Assembly (NCBI GenBank): GCA_015709715.1
Contig: CP054184.1
Location: 3,829,001 to 3,893,000 of the forward strand
Reading direction: 5' to 3'
Source of the DNA: Nitrospira sp.
GTDB lineage: Bacteria > Nitrospirota > Nitrospiria > Nitrospirales > Nitrospiraceae
Length of the DNA stretch: 64,000 nt
The position numbers were made by a program, and so were the translations under genes. The notes below the pieces were generated by a model. It saw nothing but the letters and a program-made list of their open reading frames with translations, did no database searches and was not told the DNA's origin. Below, in pieces: positions 43,623 through 51,589 of the stretch; within the stretch, counting starts at the first letter, position 1; the number at the start of each line of letters is the position of its first letter.

Positions 43623-44837
43623 ATGGCTGTGTTCGCATATAGAGCGGCTCGCGCGGATGGCACCACCTTTGAGGGGCAAATCGAAGGTGAAGATGAGCAA
43701 CTCGTCCGCGCCAAACTTGAATCCGACGGGTTGTTAGTCTTTCGCATTGCTCGGAGAGGCGCGGGGTTCGGTGTGCCCGGACTTATCGCCGCCCGCTGGG
43801 GCAAACTGCCGCTGCAGGATTTTTTGGTCTTCAACCAAGAGCTCCTGGCGTTGATCAAGGCCGGGTTGCCGGTGTTGCGGGTGTGGGACCTGCTGATAGA
43901 CCGGACCCAACGCGCCCCCTTTCGTGAGGCCTTGAAGGCGGTGCGGCAAGACATTCGCGGCGGTCACTCCGCCTCCGAAGCTCTGGCCAAACACGCCACC
44001 TACTTTTCAGATCTGTATTTGGCCACGATACGTGCCGGTGAGCAGTCCGGCAATCTACCGGAGGTGCTGCAGCGCTACATCGCGTATCTCAAGCTGATGA
44101 TCGGTCTGCGACAAAAAGTGAGCAAGGCGTTGGCCTATCCGGCGTTTCTGGTCGTCGTGGGCATCGGAGTCGTCGGATTCCTACTCAGTTACGTAATGCC
44201 TACCTTCGTGTCGGTCTATGGGGAATCGTCCGCTAGTCTGCCGGCGGCCACACGCATCTTGATTACCGTCATTCATGCAGGAGAGGCGCAGTTGATCCCG
44301 GTGGCCGTGGTTCTGGTGGGAGCGACGGTCCTCGGGCGGGCCTGGTATCAGACATCGGCTGGCCGGTTGGCGGTGGATCGGCATCTTCTGCGGCTGCCGC
44401 TGATCGGGCAGATCCTCGTGCAGCACCATACGATCCAACTGACGCGCACCTTGGCTACGGTGTTGGCCGGAGGAACACCCCTGGTCGAGGCGCTGGAAAT
44501 CGCTCGCAGCGCCGTTTCAAACCGGTTCGTCTCCCGAGGCCTTGTATCGGCGGTGAATGAGATCCGCGAGGGGAGTACGCTGGCAGCGGCCATCGAGCGA
44601 CCGCACATTCTGCCCAAACTCGCGATCGAGATGTTGTCGGTGGGGGAAGAAACCGGGTCGTTGGAGCCGATGTTGCGGGACGTGGCCGAATTTTATGAGG
44701 GGGATCTCGACGTGCGACTCAGTCAGTTGACCACGTGGATCGAACCGATTCTGTTGCTCGTCATGGGACTCCTTGTGGGAGGCATCGTGATCATCATGTA
44801 TCTGCCGATCTTCCAGATGGCCGGGACCATTCAATAA
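43623..44837 (+). CDS. gspF: Type II secretion inner membrane protein GspF/PilC
   Basis: 404 residues. MAVFAYRAARADGTTFEGQIEGEDEQLVRAKLESDG is the usual N-terminus. Two T2SSF repeats each contain cytoplasmic helices (FNQELLALIKAGLPVLRVWDLL and QLTRTLATVLAGGTPLVEALEIA) followed by membrane segments (FLVVVGIGVVGFLLSYVMP, ILLLVMGLLVGGIVIIMYLPIF). It is the platform protein that couples the ATPase to pseudopilus assembly. Full length and intact. Confidence 0.93.
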   Translation: MAVFAYRAARADGTTFEGQIEGEDEQLVRAKLESDGLLVFRIARRGAGFGVPGLIAARWGKLPLQDFLVFNQELLALIKAGLPVLRVWDLLIDRTQRAPFREALKAVRQDIRGGHSASEALAKHATYFSDLYLATIRAGEQSGNLPEVLQRYIAYLKLMIGLRQKVSKALAYPAFLVVVGIGVVGFLLSYVMPTFVSVYGESSASLPAATRILITVIHAGEAQLIPVAVVLVGATVLGRAWYQTSAGRLAVDRHLLRLPLIGQILVQHHTIQLTRTLATVLAGGTPLVEALEIARSAVSNRFVSRGLVSAVNEIREGSTLAAAIERPHILPKLAIEMLSVGEETGSLEPMLRDVAEFYEGDLDVRLSQLTTWIEPILLLVMGLLVGGIVIIMYLPIFQMAGTIQ

Positions 44838-44903
44838 CAGGTAGTCTATGACACACCCTGAATTTATCGTTTGGCACTCCGCCATGGTTCGGAGGATGTT
44901 CGT

Positions 44904-46637
44904 ATGATCATGCAGCGTCATCTTACTCGGCCGTCGCTCGCCGATGTGTTAGTCCGCGAAGGCATTCTGCCGAAGCGGACCGTGGACCAGGCCGTGGCTC
45001 GTCTTGGAGGAAACACGCCGAACCTGGGCCAAGCCCTCGTCGAGGAAGGCACCATCTCGGAGACACAACTGGCGCAGGCCTTGGCCGCCCAATTCGGACT
45101 TCCCTCTGATCCGCTCACCGGCTTCCGGGTGGACTCGGAGTTCTATCACACCATTTCCGTGAAATTGATGCGGCGCCATCCCTTCGTACCGGTCAAGGAA
45201 GAGAACGGGGTGTTGACCATCGCGATCTCCGATCCGCAGAACTTGCTTGCGCTCGATGAGTTGGAAATTCTCCTCAACCGGCCCCTGCGGTACGTCGTGA
45301 GTTCCCGTACGGCCATTCAGGCGGCTTTGGAGCGTAGCGAAGGATCGAGCCAGGCCCTGCGTGAACTGGAAGCAGAGTACCGTTCAGTCCTCGTGAAGGA
45401 GGATGAGCGGGGAGAAGAGGTGCTGACCGTCGATCATTTCGGCGAAGACCAAAGCCCCGTCGTCAAACTGCTGGACACGATTCTCTTGAGCGCCATGCAG
45501 CGTCGAGCCAGCGACATTCATATCGAGGCAACCGACCGGGCCACGACGGTCAAGTTCCGTGTGGACGGGATTCTGGTCTCGGCGATGGATCCACTGGACG
45601 TCAAACTTCACCCGCCCCTCGTGTCCCGCCTGAAGGTCATGTCCGACTTGGATATCGCCGAGCGGCGGGTGCCGCAGGACGGCAGCTTTCGCATGCGCCT
45701 GGATCGTAAAACCGTGGACTTCCGGGTGTCGATCCTCCCCAGTGTGTTCGGTGAGTCTGTGGTCATCAGAATTCTGGACCGCGAGGCCATCACGACCGGC
45801 GTCTCGAGCCTGCGATTGGACCGTCTGGGCTTCAATCCCGAAGATCTCAAGCGCTTTCGCCGTGCCATTACACGGCCCTATGGCATGGTGCTGGTGACGG
45901 GCCCGACCGGCAGCGGCAAGACCACCACGTTGTATGCCGCCATCAGCGAAATGAACATCCAAGAAGACAAGTTGATCACGATCGAAGATCCTGTGGAGTA
46001 TCAGTTGCCCGGTGTGGTGCAGATTCCGGTGAACGAGAAGAAGGGCCTCACGTTCGCGCGAGGCTTGCGGTCGATCTTGCGGCACGATCCGGACAAGATC
46101 ATGGTCGGAGAAATTCGCGATGCCGAGACTGCGCAGATCGCCATCCAATCGGCGCTGACCGGTCACCTGGTGTTGACCACCGTACATGCCAACAACGTCT
46201 TCGACGTCATCGGTCGGTTCGCCTCGATGGGCATCGATTCCTATAACTTTCTAGCTGCGTTGACCTGTGTCCTGGCGCAGCGGCTGATTCGCGTGATTTG
46301 TCCCGACTGCCGCCACCAGGTGACGCTGGATCAGGCGCTGGCCGAGGAGTCCGGTCTCGACTATGAGCACTACAAGAGTCAACCGTTTTATGAGGGAAAA
46401 GGCTGCTCGGAATGCCATGAGACCGGCTATCGAGGCCGAAAGTGTATTACGGAGTTCTTGGACCTGACCGACGAAATCAAGGAGATGATCCTGGCCGATC
46501 GGGCGCTCTCCGAAATCCGCTATCGCGCGGTGACGGATGGCATGATTACCCTTCGACAATCGGCCGTGAAGAAGGTGCTGGCCGGCGAAACCACGCTGCG
46601 TGAAATCAACCGTGTGACGTTCAGCGAAGAGCGTTGA
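44904..46637 (+). CDS. gspE: Type II secretion/pilus assembly ATPase GspE/PilB
   Basis: About 577 residues from ATG with GGAGG eight bases upstream; an in-frame start at 44871 has none. The N-terminal MshEN-type domain (LADVLVREGILPKRTVDQAV) is followed by the ATPase: Walker A GPTGSGKTT (residues 333-341), KIMVGEIRDAETAQIA (Walker B region with Glu), and the His-box TGHLVLTTVHANN. The zinc-binding four Cys are Cys466/Cys469 and Cys501/Cys504. It hydrolyses ATP in the cytoplasm to drive pseudopilus growth. Confidence 0.95.
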   Translation: MIMQRHLTRPSLADVLVREGILPKRTVDQAVARLGGNTPNLGQALVEEGTISETQLAQALAAQFGLPSDPLTGFRVDSEFYHTISVKLMRRHPFVPVKEENGVLTIAISDPQNLLALDELEILLNRPLRYVVSSRTAIQAALERSEGSSQALRELEAEYRSVLVKEDERGEEVLTVDHFGEDQSPVVKLLDTILLSAMQRRASDIHIEATDRATTVKFRVDGILVSAMDPLDVKLHPPLVSRLKVMSDLDIAERRVPQDGSFRMRLDRKTVDFRVSILPSVFGESVVIRILDREAITTGVSSLRLDRLGFNPEDLKRFRRAITRPYGMVLVTGPTGSGKTTTLYAAISEMNIQEDKLITIEDPVEYQLPGVVQIPVNEKKGLTFARGLRSILRHDPDKIMVGEIRDAETAQIAIQSALTGHLVLTTVHANNVFDVIGRFASMGIDSYNFLAALTCVLAQRLIRVICPDCRHQVTLDQALAEESGLDYEHYKSQPFYEGKGCSECHETGYRGRKCITEFLDLTDEIKEMILADRALSEIRYRAVTDGMITLRQSAVKKVLAGETTLREINRVTFSEER

Positions 46638-46640
46638 CCC

Positions 46641-47642
46641 ATGTGGGATTGGATCACCAGTCGACCGCAGTACTGCCTCAAAATCGGCGCGCGCGATCTG
46701 GCGTGGGCGGAAGTGCATCGGAACTGGCGCGGGCGGCCCCGGTACCAATGTGTCGTGTCGGCCTTGCCCGAGGGCGTAATGCGGCTGTCTCCGTTGGAGC
46801 AGAACATCGTCTCGCCCGAGGAGTTGCAGTCGCACATCCGGGCCATCGCCGGTTCCGCTGCGTCGCAGTCGGCGTCGCGTCCCTCGGCGGCCGGGGTTCC
46901 TCGCGCCGCCACGATCATTTTGCCCGACTTGGCCGTGCGTTTGGCGATCTTGCGCTTGCAGGACTTGCCGTGGAGTTCGGAAGAGCGTGACGCCTTGGTG
47001 CGATGGAGGCTCGGCCAGGAGCAATTGTTGTCGCTGGCGGGTGCCAAGGTCTTCTCGCAAGTGTTATCCGAACCGGCCGGCGCCAGTGACGGTCCTTGTA
47101 CGGTTCTGGCTGTGGTGGTGCAGGAGACGGTGCTGGCCCAATATGAAGCCGTATGTGAAGCGGCGGGGCTGATTCCGCAGGAGGTGGACGTCGCGAGTCT
47201 TCGCCTCTTCAATCTGTGGGCGCATGGGGCTTGGCAAGCGGGTCGTCTGACGGCGGATTTTCTCTGGGTGAACGCAACCGACGGCTGTGTCACCGCCTTT
47301 ATTTTTCATAACGGCGCGCTCGTCTTCTTGCGTTCCAAGTTGCAGGGTGGGGCCGGAAGCGGAGCCTGGGCAGGAGGCGGGCAGGCGAGCATCGACCGTA
47401 TCGTGCAGGAATGTGCCGACTCCATTTATGCTTGCCAACAGCAGACGCCGGATTTGGCCATCACCCAGACGGTGCTCGTGGCGGATGAGCTGATCGACGC
47501 AGGGTTGCACCAGCAATTGGAGAAGGGGCTGGGCGTGCCGGTGAAGGGGCTGGAGTGGGACCGTGTCCGTCAGTATGGCGGAGGCGCCATCGCCGGTCCG
47601 CAAACGAGTGCCGCCTTGTCGGCGATCGCGGGGGTGGTGTAG
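46641..47642 (+). CDS. PilM/GspL-like actin-fold assembly protein
   Basis: 333 residues. The segments CLKIGARDLAWAEVHRN, ATIILPDLAVRLAILRLQDLP, VLAVVVQETVLAQYEAVCEAAGLIPQEVDVASLRLFNLW and FLWVNATDGCVTAFIFHNGALVFLRSKL resemble the PilM actin-like domain with its phosphate-binding strands. It lacks a membrane segment, so it pairs with the next gene (PilN) as in type IV pili, rather than the fused GspL. It forms the cytoplasmic ring of the alignment complex. An Ala/Gly-rich insert near residue 70-85 is low complexity. Confidence 0.78.
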   Translation: MWDWITSRPQYCLKIGARDLAWAEVHRNWRGRPRYQCVVSALPEGVMRLSPLEQNIVSPEELQSHIRAIAGSAASQSASRPSAAGVPRAATIILPDLAVRLAILRLQDLPWSSEERDALVRWRLGQEQLLSLAGAKVFSQVLSEPAGASDGPCTVLAVVVQETVLAQYEAVCEAAGLIPQEVDVASLRLFNLWAHGAWQAGRLTADFLWVNATDGCVTAFIFHNGALVFLRSKLQGGAGSGAWAGGGQASIDRIVQECADSIYACQQQTPDLAITQTVLVADELIDAGLHQQLEKGLGVPVKGLEWDRVRQYGGGAIAGPQTSAALSAIAGVV

Positions 47643-47645
47643 GGG

Positions 47646-48272
47646 ATGTCGTTGGGAGCCCTGGCAGGGTCTGTGCGGGATCTGTTGTTGCGTCTGGGGC
47701 AACCTTCGGCCAAGACCGGCCTCTTCACCATCAACATGAGCAACCGTTACCGGTGGTACCTGGCTCCGGCCAGACTGTTCATCATGGTCATGGCCGGGAT
47801 ACTCGGCGTGGTGATGCTCTGGGACGTGTCCCAAGCCTGGTTGGTGTGGCAGGAGGTCGAAGCCATGGAGTCGGCCTTGAATCAGGTGCTGGATCGGGAC
47901 CGTGAATTGCTGAAGGAGGCGCAGCAGCAGGGTATCGAGCTGTCGGAAACGTCGCTCCAGGTGTTGCCCAAAGAAATCGAGTTCGCCAATCAGTTGATCG
48001 AGAAACGCAGTTTTTCCTGGACCAGGTTTTTGACGGAATTGGAGCGGGCCATTCCTCAGCGTATCGCCGTGAACAGCATTCGCCTCGATCCCGCCAATTC
48101 CACGATCATGCTGACCGGTTCAGCCAGGGCCTTGGAAGACGTCACCACCTTGACCATCACGTTTCAGGACCATCCGCAATTCAAGGATCCAGTGTTGGGC
48201 CAGCATCGCGATCTGGGCAATGGCTTGGTCGAGTTCGATCTTTCGTTGCGGTATCGGAACCATAACCCATGA
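47646..48272 (+). CDS. PilN-like inner membrane assembly protein
   Basis: 208 residues. FTINMSNRYRWYLAPARLF contains an FxxNLxxR-like motif that in PilN binds the PilM cleft. One membrane helix follows (LFIMVMAGILGVVMLWDVSQAWL), then a coiled segment and a ferredoxin-like domain (FSWTRFLTELERAIPQRIAVNSIRLDPANSTIMLTGSA). Gene order directly after the PilM-like gene supports the call. Overlaps the next gene by four bases. Confidence 0.8.
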   Translation: MSLGALAGSVRDLLLRLGQPSAKTGLFTINMSNRYRWYLAPARLFIMVMAGILGVVMLWDVSQAWLVWQEVEAMESALNQVLDRDRELLKEAQQQGIELSETSLQVLPKEIEFANQLIEKRSFSWTRFLTELERAIPQRIAVNSIRLDPANSTIMLTGSARALEDVTTLTITFQDHPQFKDPVLGQHRDLGNGLVEFDLSLRYRNHNP

Positions 48273-48841
48273 TGATCCCGGGATTCGAGCGGTTCCAAGA
48301 TGTTTGGCGGCAACCCTACGCGCCGATCCTCCCTTGGGTGGGGTTCGTGCTGAGTTTGTGTGTGGTGAGCTACGGCATTCACAGTTTCGTGTTGGGAGCG
48401 GCCGAGCAGGAGAAGGTCCGGCTCGAATCGGAATGGGTGAAGGCGCGCCACCAGTTGACCCGCCACAAGGAGGCCAAGAAAGCCAAGATGGACCTGCAGC
48501 GGGTGTGGGCGGTCTTACCCCTGTTTCGCGACTTTGCGCCCTTGGCCCTCGGTGTGACGGAAGAGGCCAAACGTGATCAAGTCACCTTGCCGGCTCTGTC
48601 CTATAAGACCGAGAAAACGGCGGTGCCGGATGCGACCAAGGCCGTGCTGCAAGGGACCGTCACCGGCCGCTACGAGGATTTGCGGCGGTTTCTGTACAAT
48701 CTCGAATCAGCGGAAGAGTTGTTGTTCATTGAGGACCTGAACCTGGTCCGGTCAGGCAACGTGCAAGATCAATTGTTGACCTTCAACATTCGGATCTCGA
48801 CCTACCTCAGGGGGGAACACCTCCAGGCGCCGGCGCCCTGA
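48269..48841 (+). CDS. PilO/GspM-like inner membrane assembly protein
   Basis: 190 residues. One membrane segment (PWVGFVLSLCVVSYGIHSFVLGAA) precedes a coiled coil (EQEKVRLESEWVKARHQLTRHKEAKKAKMDLQRVW). A small alpha/beta domain ends the protein (LQGTVTGRYEDLRRFLYNLESAEELLFIEDLNLVRS), matching PilO. It should dimerise with the PilN-like protein in the periplasm. Start overlaps the preceding stop as ATGA. Confidence 0.8.
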   Translation: MMIPGFERFQDVWRQPYAPILPWVGFVLSLCVVSYGIHSFVLGAAEQEKVRLESEWVKARHQLTRHKEAKKAKMDLQRVWAVLPLFRDFAPLALGVTEEAKRDQVTLPALSYKTEKTAVPDATKAVLQGTVTGRYEDLRRFLYNLESAEELLFIEDLNLVRSGNVQDQLLTFNIRISTYLRGEHLQAPAP

Positions 48842-48846
48842 TTGTT

Positions 48847-49518
48847 ATGAATCGAACCAATAAGAATCAGGTCATGGTGCTCATGAGCTTGGTCGTAGGT
48901 TGGGTCGGGCTCCTGATCTGGCAATTCGGCCACTCCGACGAGCCGGCTCATGTCCCCTTGAAGAACGTTCGTGGGACGAAGGTGGTGGGGAAGGCGGCGA
49001 GCGTCGCCGCGCCCGTGACCCTGCAAGTGAATCTGGATCGGTTGGCGGCCATCAAGGGGCAACGCGAAGCGACATTCTCGACCCCGCGGAATATCTTTGC
49101 CAGCCTCACCCCTCCGGTAGAACCGCCGCCCCCTCCACGGAAGGGGCGAGCCCGTCCTCAACCGAAGGTCGAGGCGCCCGCGGCCCCTCCAGAGCCCGAG
49201 GAAGAACCGGTGGTCGAGGGGCCCAAGGGGCCGACGGCCGAGGAGATCGAGCGACTGCGGATTGCCACGGAACTGAATCAATTCCGGTACGTGGGGTTCA
49301 TGACCGTAGGAGACGGCCCCCAAAAGAAAAAGACGATGGCCGTTCTGGTAAAGAATGAGGAGATGCATCTCGTGCAGGCCGGCGAGACCATCGGTGGGGA
49401 GGTGCTCGTCAAGGCGGTCTCGGCGTCGGAAATCACCCTGCAAGACGTGGGGTCCAAGATTACCCAGGTGATTCCGGTGACCGATGAACCGAGCGCGCCT
49501 GATCAACCGACCCAGTGA
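48847..49518 (+). CDS. GspC/PilP-like periplasmic linker protein
   Basis: 223 residues. An N-terminal membrane segment (QVMVLMSLVVGWVGLLIWQFG) is followed by a Pro/Lys/Glu-rich linker (PPVEPPPPPRKGRARPQPK ... EAPAAPPEPEEEPVVEGP). A small beta domain ends the protein (FRYVGFMTVGD, MHLVQAGETIGGEVLVKAVSASEITLQDV). This layout matches GspC/PilP homology-region proteins, which bridge the inner membrane platform to the secretin. Whether it is nearer PilP or GspC cannot be decided by eye. Confidence 0.75.
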   Translation: MNRTNKNQVMVLMSLVVGWVGLLIWQFGHSDEPAHVPLKNVRGTKVVGKAASVAAPVTLQVNLDRLAAIKGQREATFSTPRNIFASLTPPVEPPPPPRKGRARPQPKVEAPAAPPEPEEEPVVEGPKGPTAEEIERLRIATELNQFRYVGFMTVGDGPQKKKTMAVLVKNEEMHLVQAGETIGGEVLVKAVSASEITLQDVGSKITQVIPVTDEPSAPDQPTQ

Positions 49519-49548
49519 AGCAAGCCTCTCGCCGCCGACCCTGAATTC

Positions 49549-50157
49549 ATGACAACCGGCCCTTTCCATATCCGCAACAACCGAGGGGTCACCTACCTGG
49601 CGCTGATGTTCATGATCGTGCTGATCGGCCTTTCGGCCTCAACGGCGGCCAAACAATGGAGGGTTATGGTGCAGCGGGAGAAGGAAGCGGATCTCATGGC
49701 CAAGGGGATCGAAATCCAGAACGCCCTGGCCCTCTATTCGGCCTCCATGAAGGTCGGGCGCATCATGACGACGGAAATTTACCCCCAGACCCTCACGGAT
49801 CTGACGCGAGTGCCCAAACCCTATTTGCGCAAAATCTATCGGGATCCGATCGACGGAGGAGACTGGGAATATGTGCGGGCGCCGACCGGCGGTATCATGG
49901 GGGTCCGCAGCAAGAGCAAGGCTAAGCCGATCAAGGAGCGTGATTTCCCATTGTCGATCCGGCACTTCGAAGGCCGCAAGACCTACCACGACTGGATTTT
50001 CCAGCATCCCAACCCCTCGTCCCAGTCCATGTTGATGCCGCCCATGATGGGCCTCTCTCCCGGCGGGATGCCCATGCAGCCTGGTGCGGGCGGTCCCGTT
50101 CCCGGCGCTCAGCCGCCCGGCGGACCAGGCCAGCCCGGCGCCGTTCGCAACCCTTGA
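49549..50157 (+). CDS. Atypical pseudopilin with Pro/Gly/Met-rich tail
   Basis: 202 residues. The leader ends at Gly13 and is followed by VTYLALMFMIVLIGLSASTAAKQW. It is a prepilin-like helix, but position +5 is Ala where Glu is nearly invariant. The globular part (KEADLMAKGIEIQNALALYSASM, YLRKIYRDPIDGGDWEYV) resembles GspG/GspH-like pseudopilins. The last ~45 residues (MLMPPMMGLSPGGMPMQP...) are a disordered Pro/Gly/Met-rich tail. Glu5-less pseudopilins such as GspK sit at the tip of the pseudopilus, so a tip role is possible but unproven. Confidence 0.75.
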   Translation: MTTGPFHIRNNRGVTYLALMFMIVLIGLSASTAAKQWRVMVQREKEADLMAKGIEIQNALALYSASMKVGRIMTTEIYPQTLTDLTRVPKPYLRKIYRDPIDGGDWEYVRAPTGGIMGVRSKSKAKPIKERDFPLSIRHFEGRKTYHDWIFQHPNPSSQSMLMPPMMGLSPGGMPMQPGAGGPVPGAQPPGGPGQPGAVRNP

Positions 50158-50275
50158 CCGGACTCCAAACCCCACAGTATCCTGTCGCGCGACAGAGTAC
50201 GCGTCTTCTTCCACCCTCTTGAGCGATACGCGGCGCCTTCGGGTGCCACGCGGTCCGACGGCAGGAATTCACGAC

Positions 50276-51589
50276 ATGGAACAGGATCTCACCCAATCCC
50301 CCGCGACGGAACAACCGGCTGCGCCGGAGCCTCTCTCCCCTGAAGACTATGTAGCGACGGTGGTCACGAAAGCGAAGGGCGCGGCTGGCCGCCTGGCCAG
50401 CCTCTCGACCTCGGTGAAGAATCAGGCCCTGCAGGCCATGGCCGATGCGCTGGAGGAGCACGAGGCGGAACTGCTGGCCGAGAATGAGAAGGATCTCGAA
50501 CAGTTCGACGCCACGCCCGAACGAAAGGCCATGGGTGATCGGCTTCGGCTGACGGCCGAGCGCATCAAGGGCATGGCGGCGGGCATTCGAGACATTGCCC
50601 GGTTGCCCGACCCTTTGGGCGAAATGCCGAAGATGTGGACGCGGCCGAACGGGATGCAAGTGGGCCGGATGCGTGTGCCCATCGGGGTCATCGGCATCAT
50701 CTATGAGGCGCGCCCCAATGTGACGGCAGACTCGGCGGCCCTCTGCCTCAAGTCGGGAAACGTCTGTATCCTCCGCGGCGGATCGGAAGCCATTCACTCG
50801 AATACGGCCGTTGCCCGGATTCTGAGTGAATCGGCCGAAAAGGCCGGGGTGCCGGCCGGGGCGATTACCTTTGTCGATCGTCCGGAGCGGGAGGTGGTAC
50901 ATCTTCTGCTCAAGCAGGATCAGGCCATCGACCTTCTCATCCCGCGGGGCGGCGAGTCGCTCATGAAGACCATCGCCGAACACGCGACGATCCCAGTCCT
51001 CAAGCACGACAAGGGCGTCTGTCACATTTATGTGGATGCCGATGCCGATCCGGTGGAAGCGGAGCGCATTTGCCTCAATGCGAAGGTCCAACGTCCCTCG
51101 ACCTGCAACGCGATGGAAACCCTCTTGGTTCACCAGAGTATGACGCGTCTCTGGATTCCGGCCCTGGTGCAGAAGCTGACCGACGCCAAGGTCGAGGTCC
51201 GCGGTTGTCCCAAGACGATCCAACTCTGTCCGGAGGTCAAGGAAGCGGCGCCGGACGATTTCGGGCGGGAGTTTCTGGACCTCATTCTAGCCATCAAGAT
51301 CGTCAAGAATATGGACGAGGCACTGGAGCACATCGCGACCTACGGCTCCAGACATACGGAGGCGATCCTCACCAAGGATTACCCCAGGGCGATGCGATTC
51401 GTGCGAGAGGTCGATGCGGCTGCCGTATTGGTGAATGCCTCCACGCGACTCAACGACGGGTATCAGTTCGGCTTGGGGGCTGAAATCGGCATCAGCACCT
51501 CGCGTCTGCACGCCCGCGGCCCGATGGGATTGGAAGAACTGACCTGCTTCAAGTTCGTGGTCCTCGGGAGCGGCCAAATCCGCGAGTAG
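50276..51589 (+). CDS. proA: Gamma-glutamyl phosphate reductase (glutamate-5-semialdehyde dehydrogenase)
   Basis: About 437 residues from ATG with AGGAA eight bases upstream; the in-frame extension to 50084 lies in the pseudopilin gene. PIGVIGIIYEARPNVTADSAALCLKSGNVCILRGGSEAIHSN, HDKGVCHIYVDADAD and the catalytic Cys region KVQRPSTCNAMETLLVH are ProA signatures, as is NASTRLNDGYQFGLGAEIGISTSRLHARGPMG. It reduces gamma-glutamyl phosphate with NADPH in proline synthesis. No proB is next to it; a housekeeping gene embedded within secretion genes. Confidence 0.97.
   Translation: MEQDLTQSPATEQPAAPEPLSPEDYVATVVTKAKGAAGRLASLSTSVKNQALQAMADALEEHEAELLAENEKDLEQFDATPERKAMGDRLRLTAERIKGMAAGIRDIARLPDPLGEMPKMWTRPNGMQVGRMRVPIGVIGIIYEARPNVTADSAALCLKSGNVCILRGGSEAIHSNTAVARILSESAEKAGVPAGAITFVDRPEREVVHLLLKQDQAIDLLIPRGGESLMKTIAEHATIPVLKHDKGVCHIYVDADADPVEAERICLNAKVQRPSTCNAMETLLVHQSMTRLWIPALVQKLTDAKVEVRGCPKTIQLCPEVKEAAPDDFGREFLDLILAIKIVKNMDEALEHIATYGSRHTEAILTKDYPRAMRFVREVDAAAVLVNASTRLNDGYQFGLGAEIGISTSRLHARGPMGLEELTCFKFVVLGSGQIRE

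Noticed and set aside
49931-51223. Minus-strand open frame of 430 codons
   Set aside because: Complementary to proA and the pseudopilin tail; its translation has no recognisable domain.
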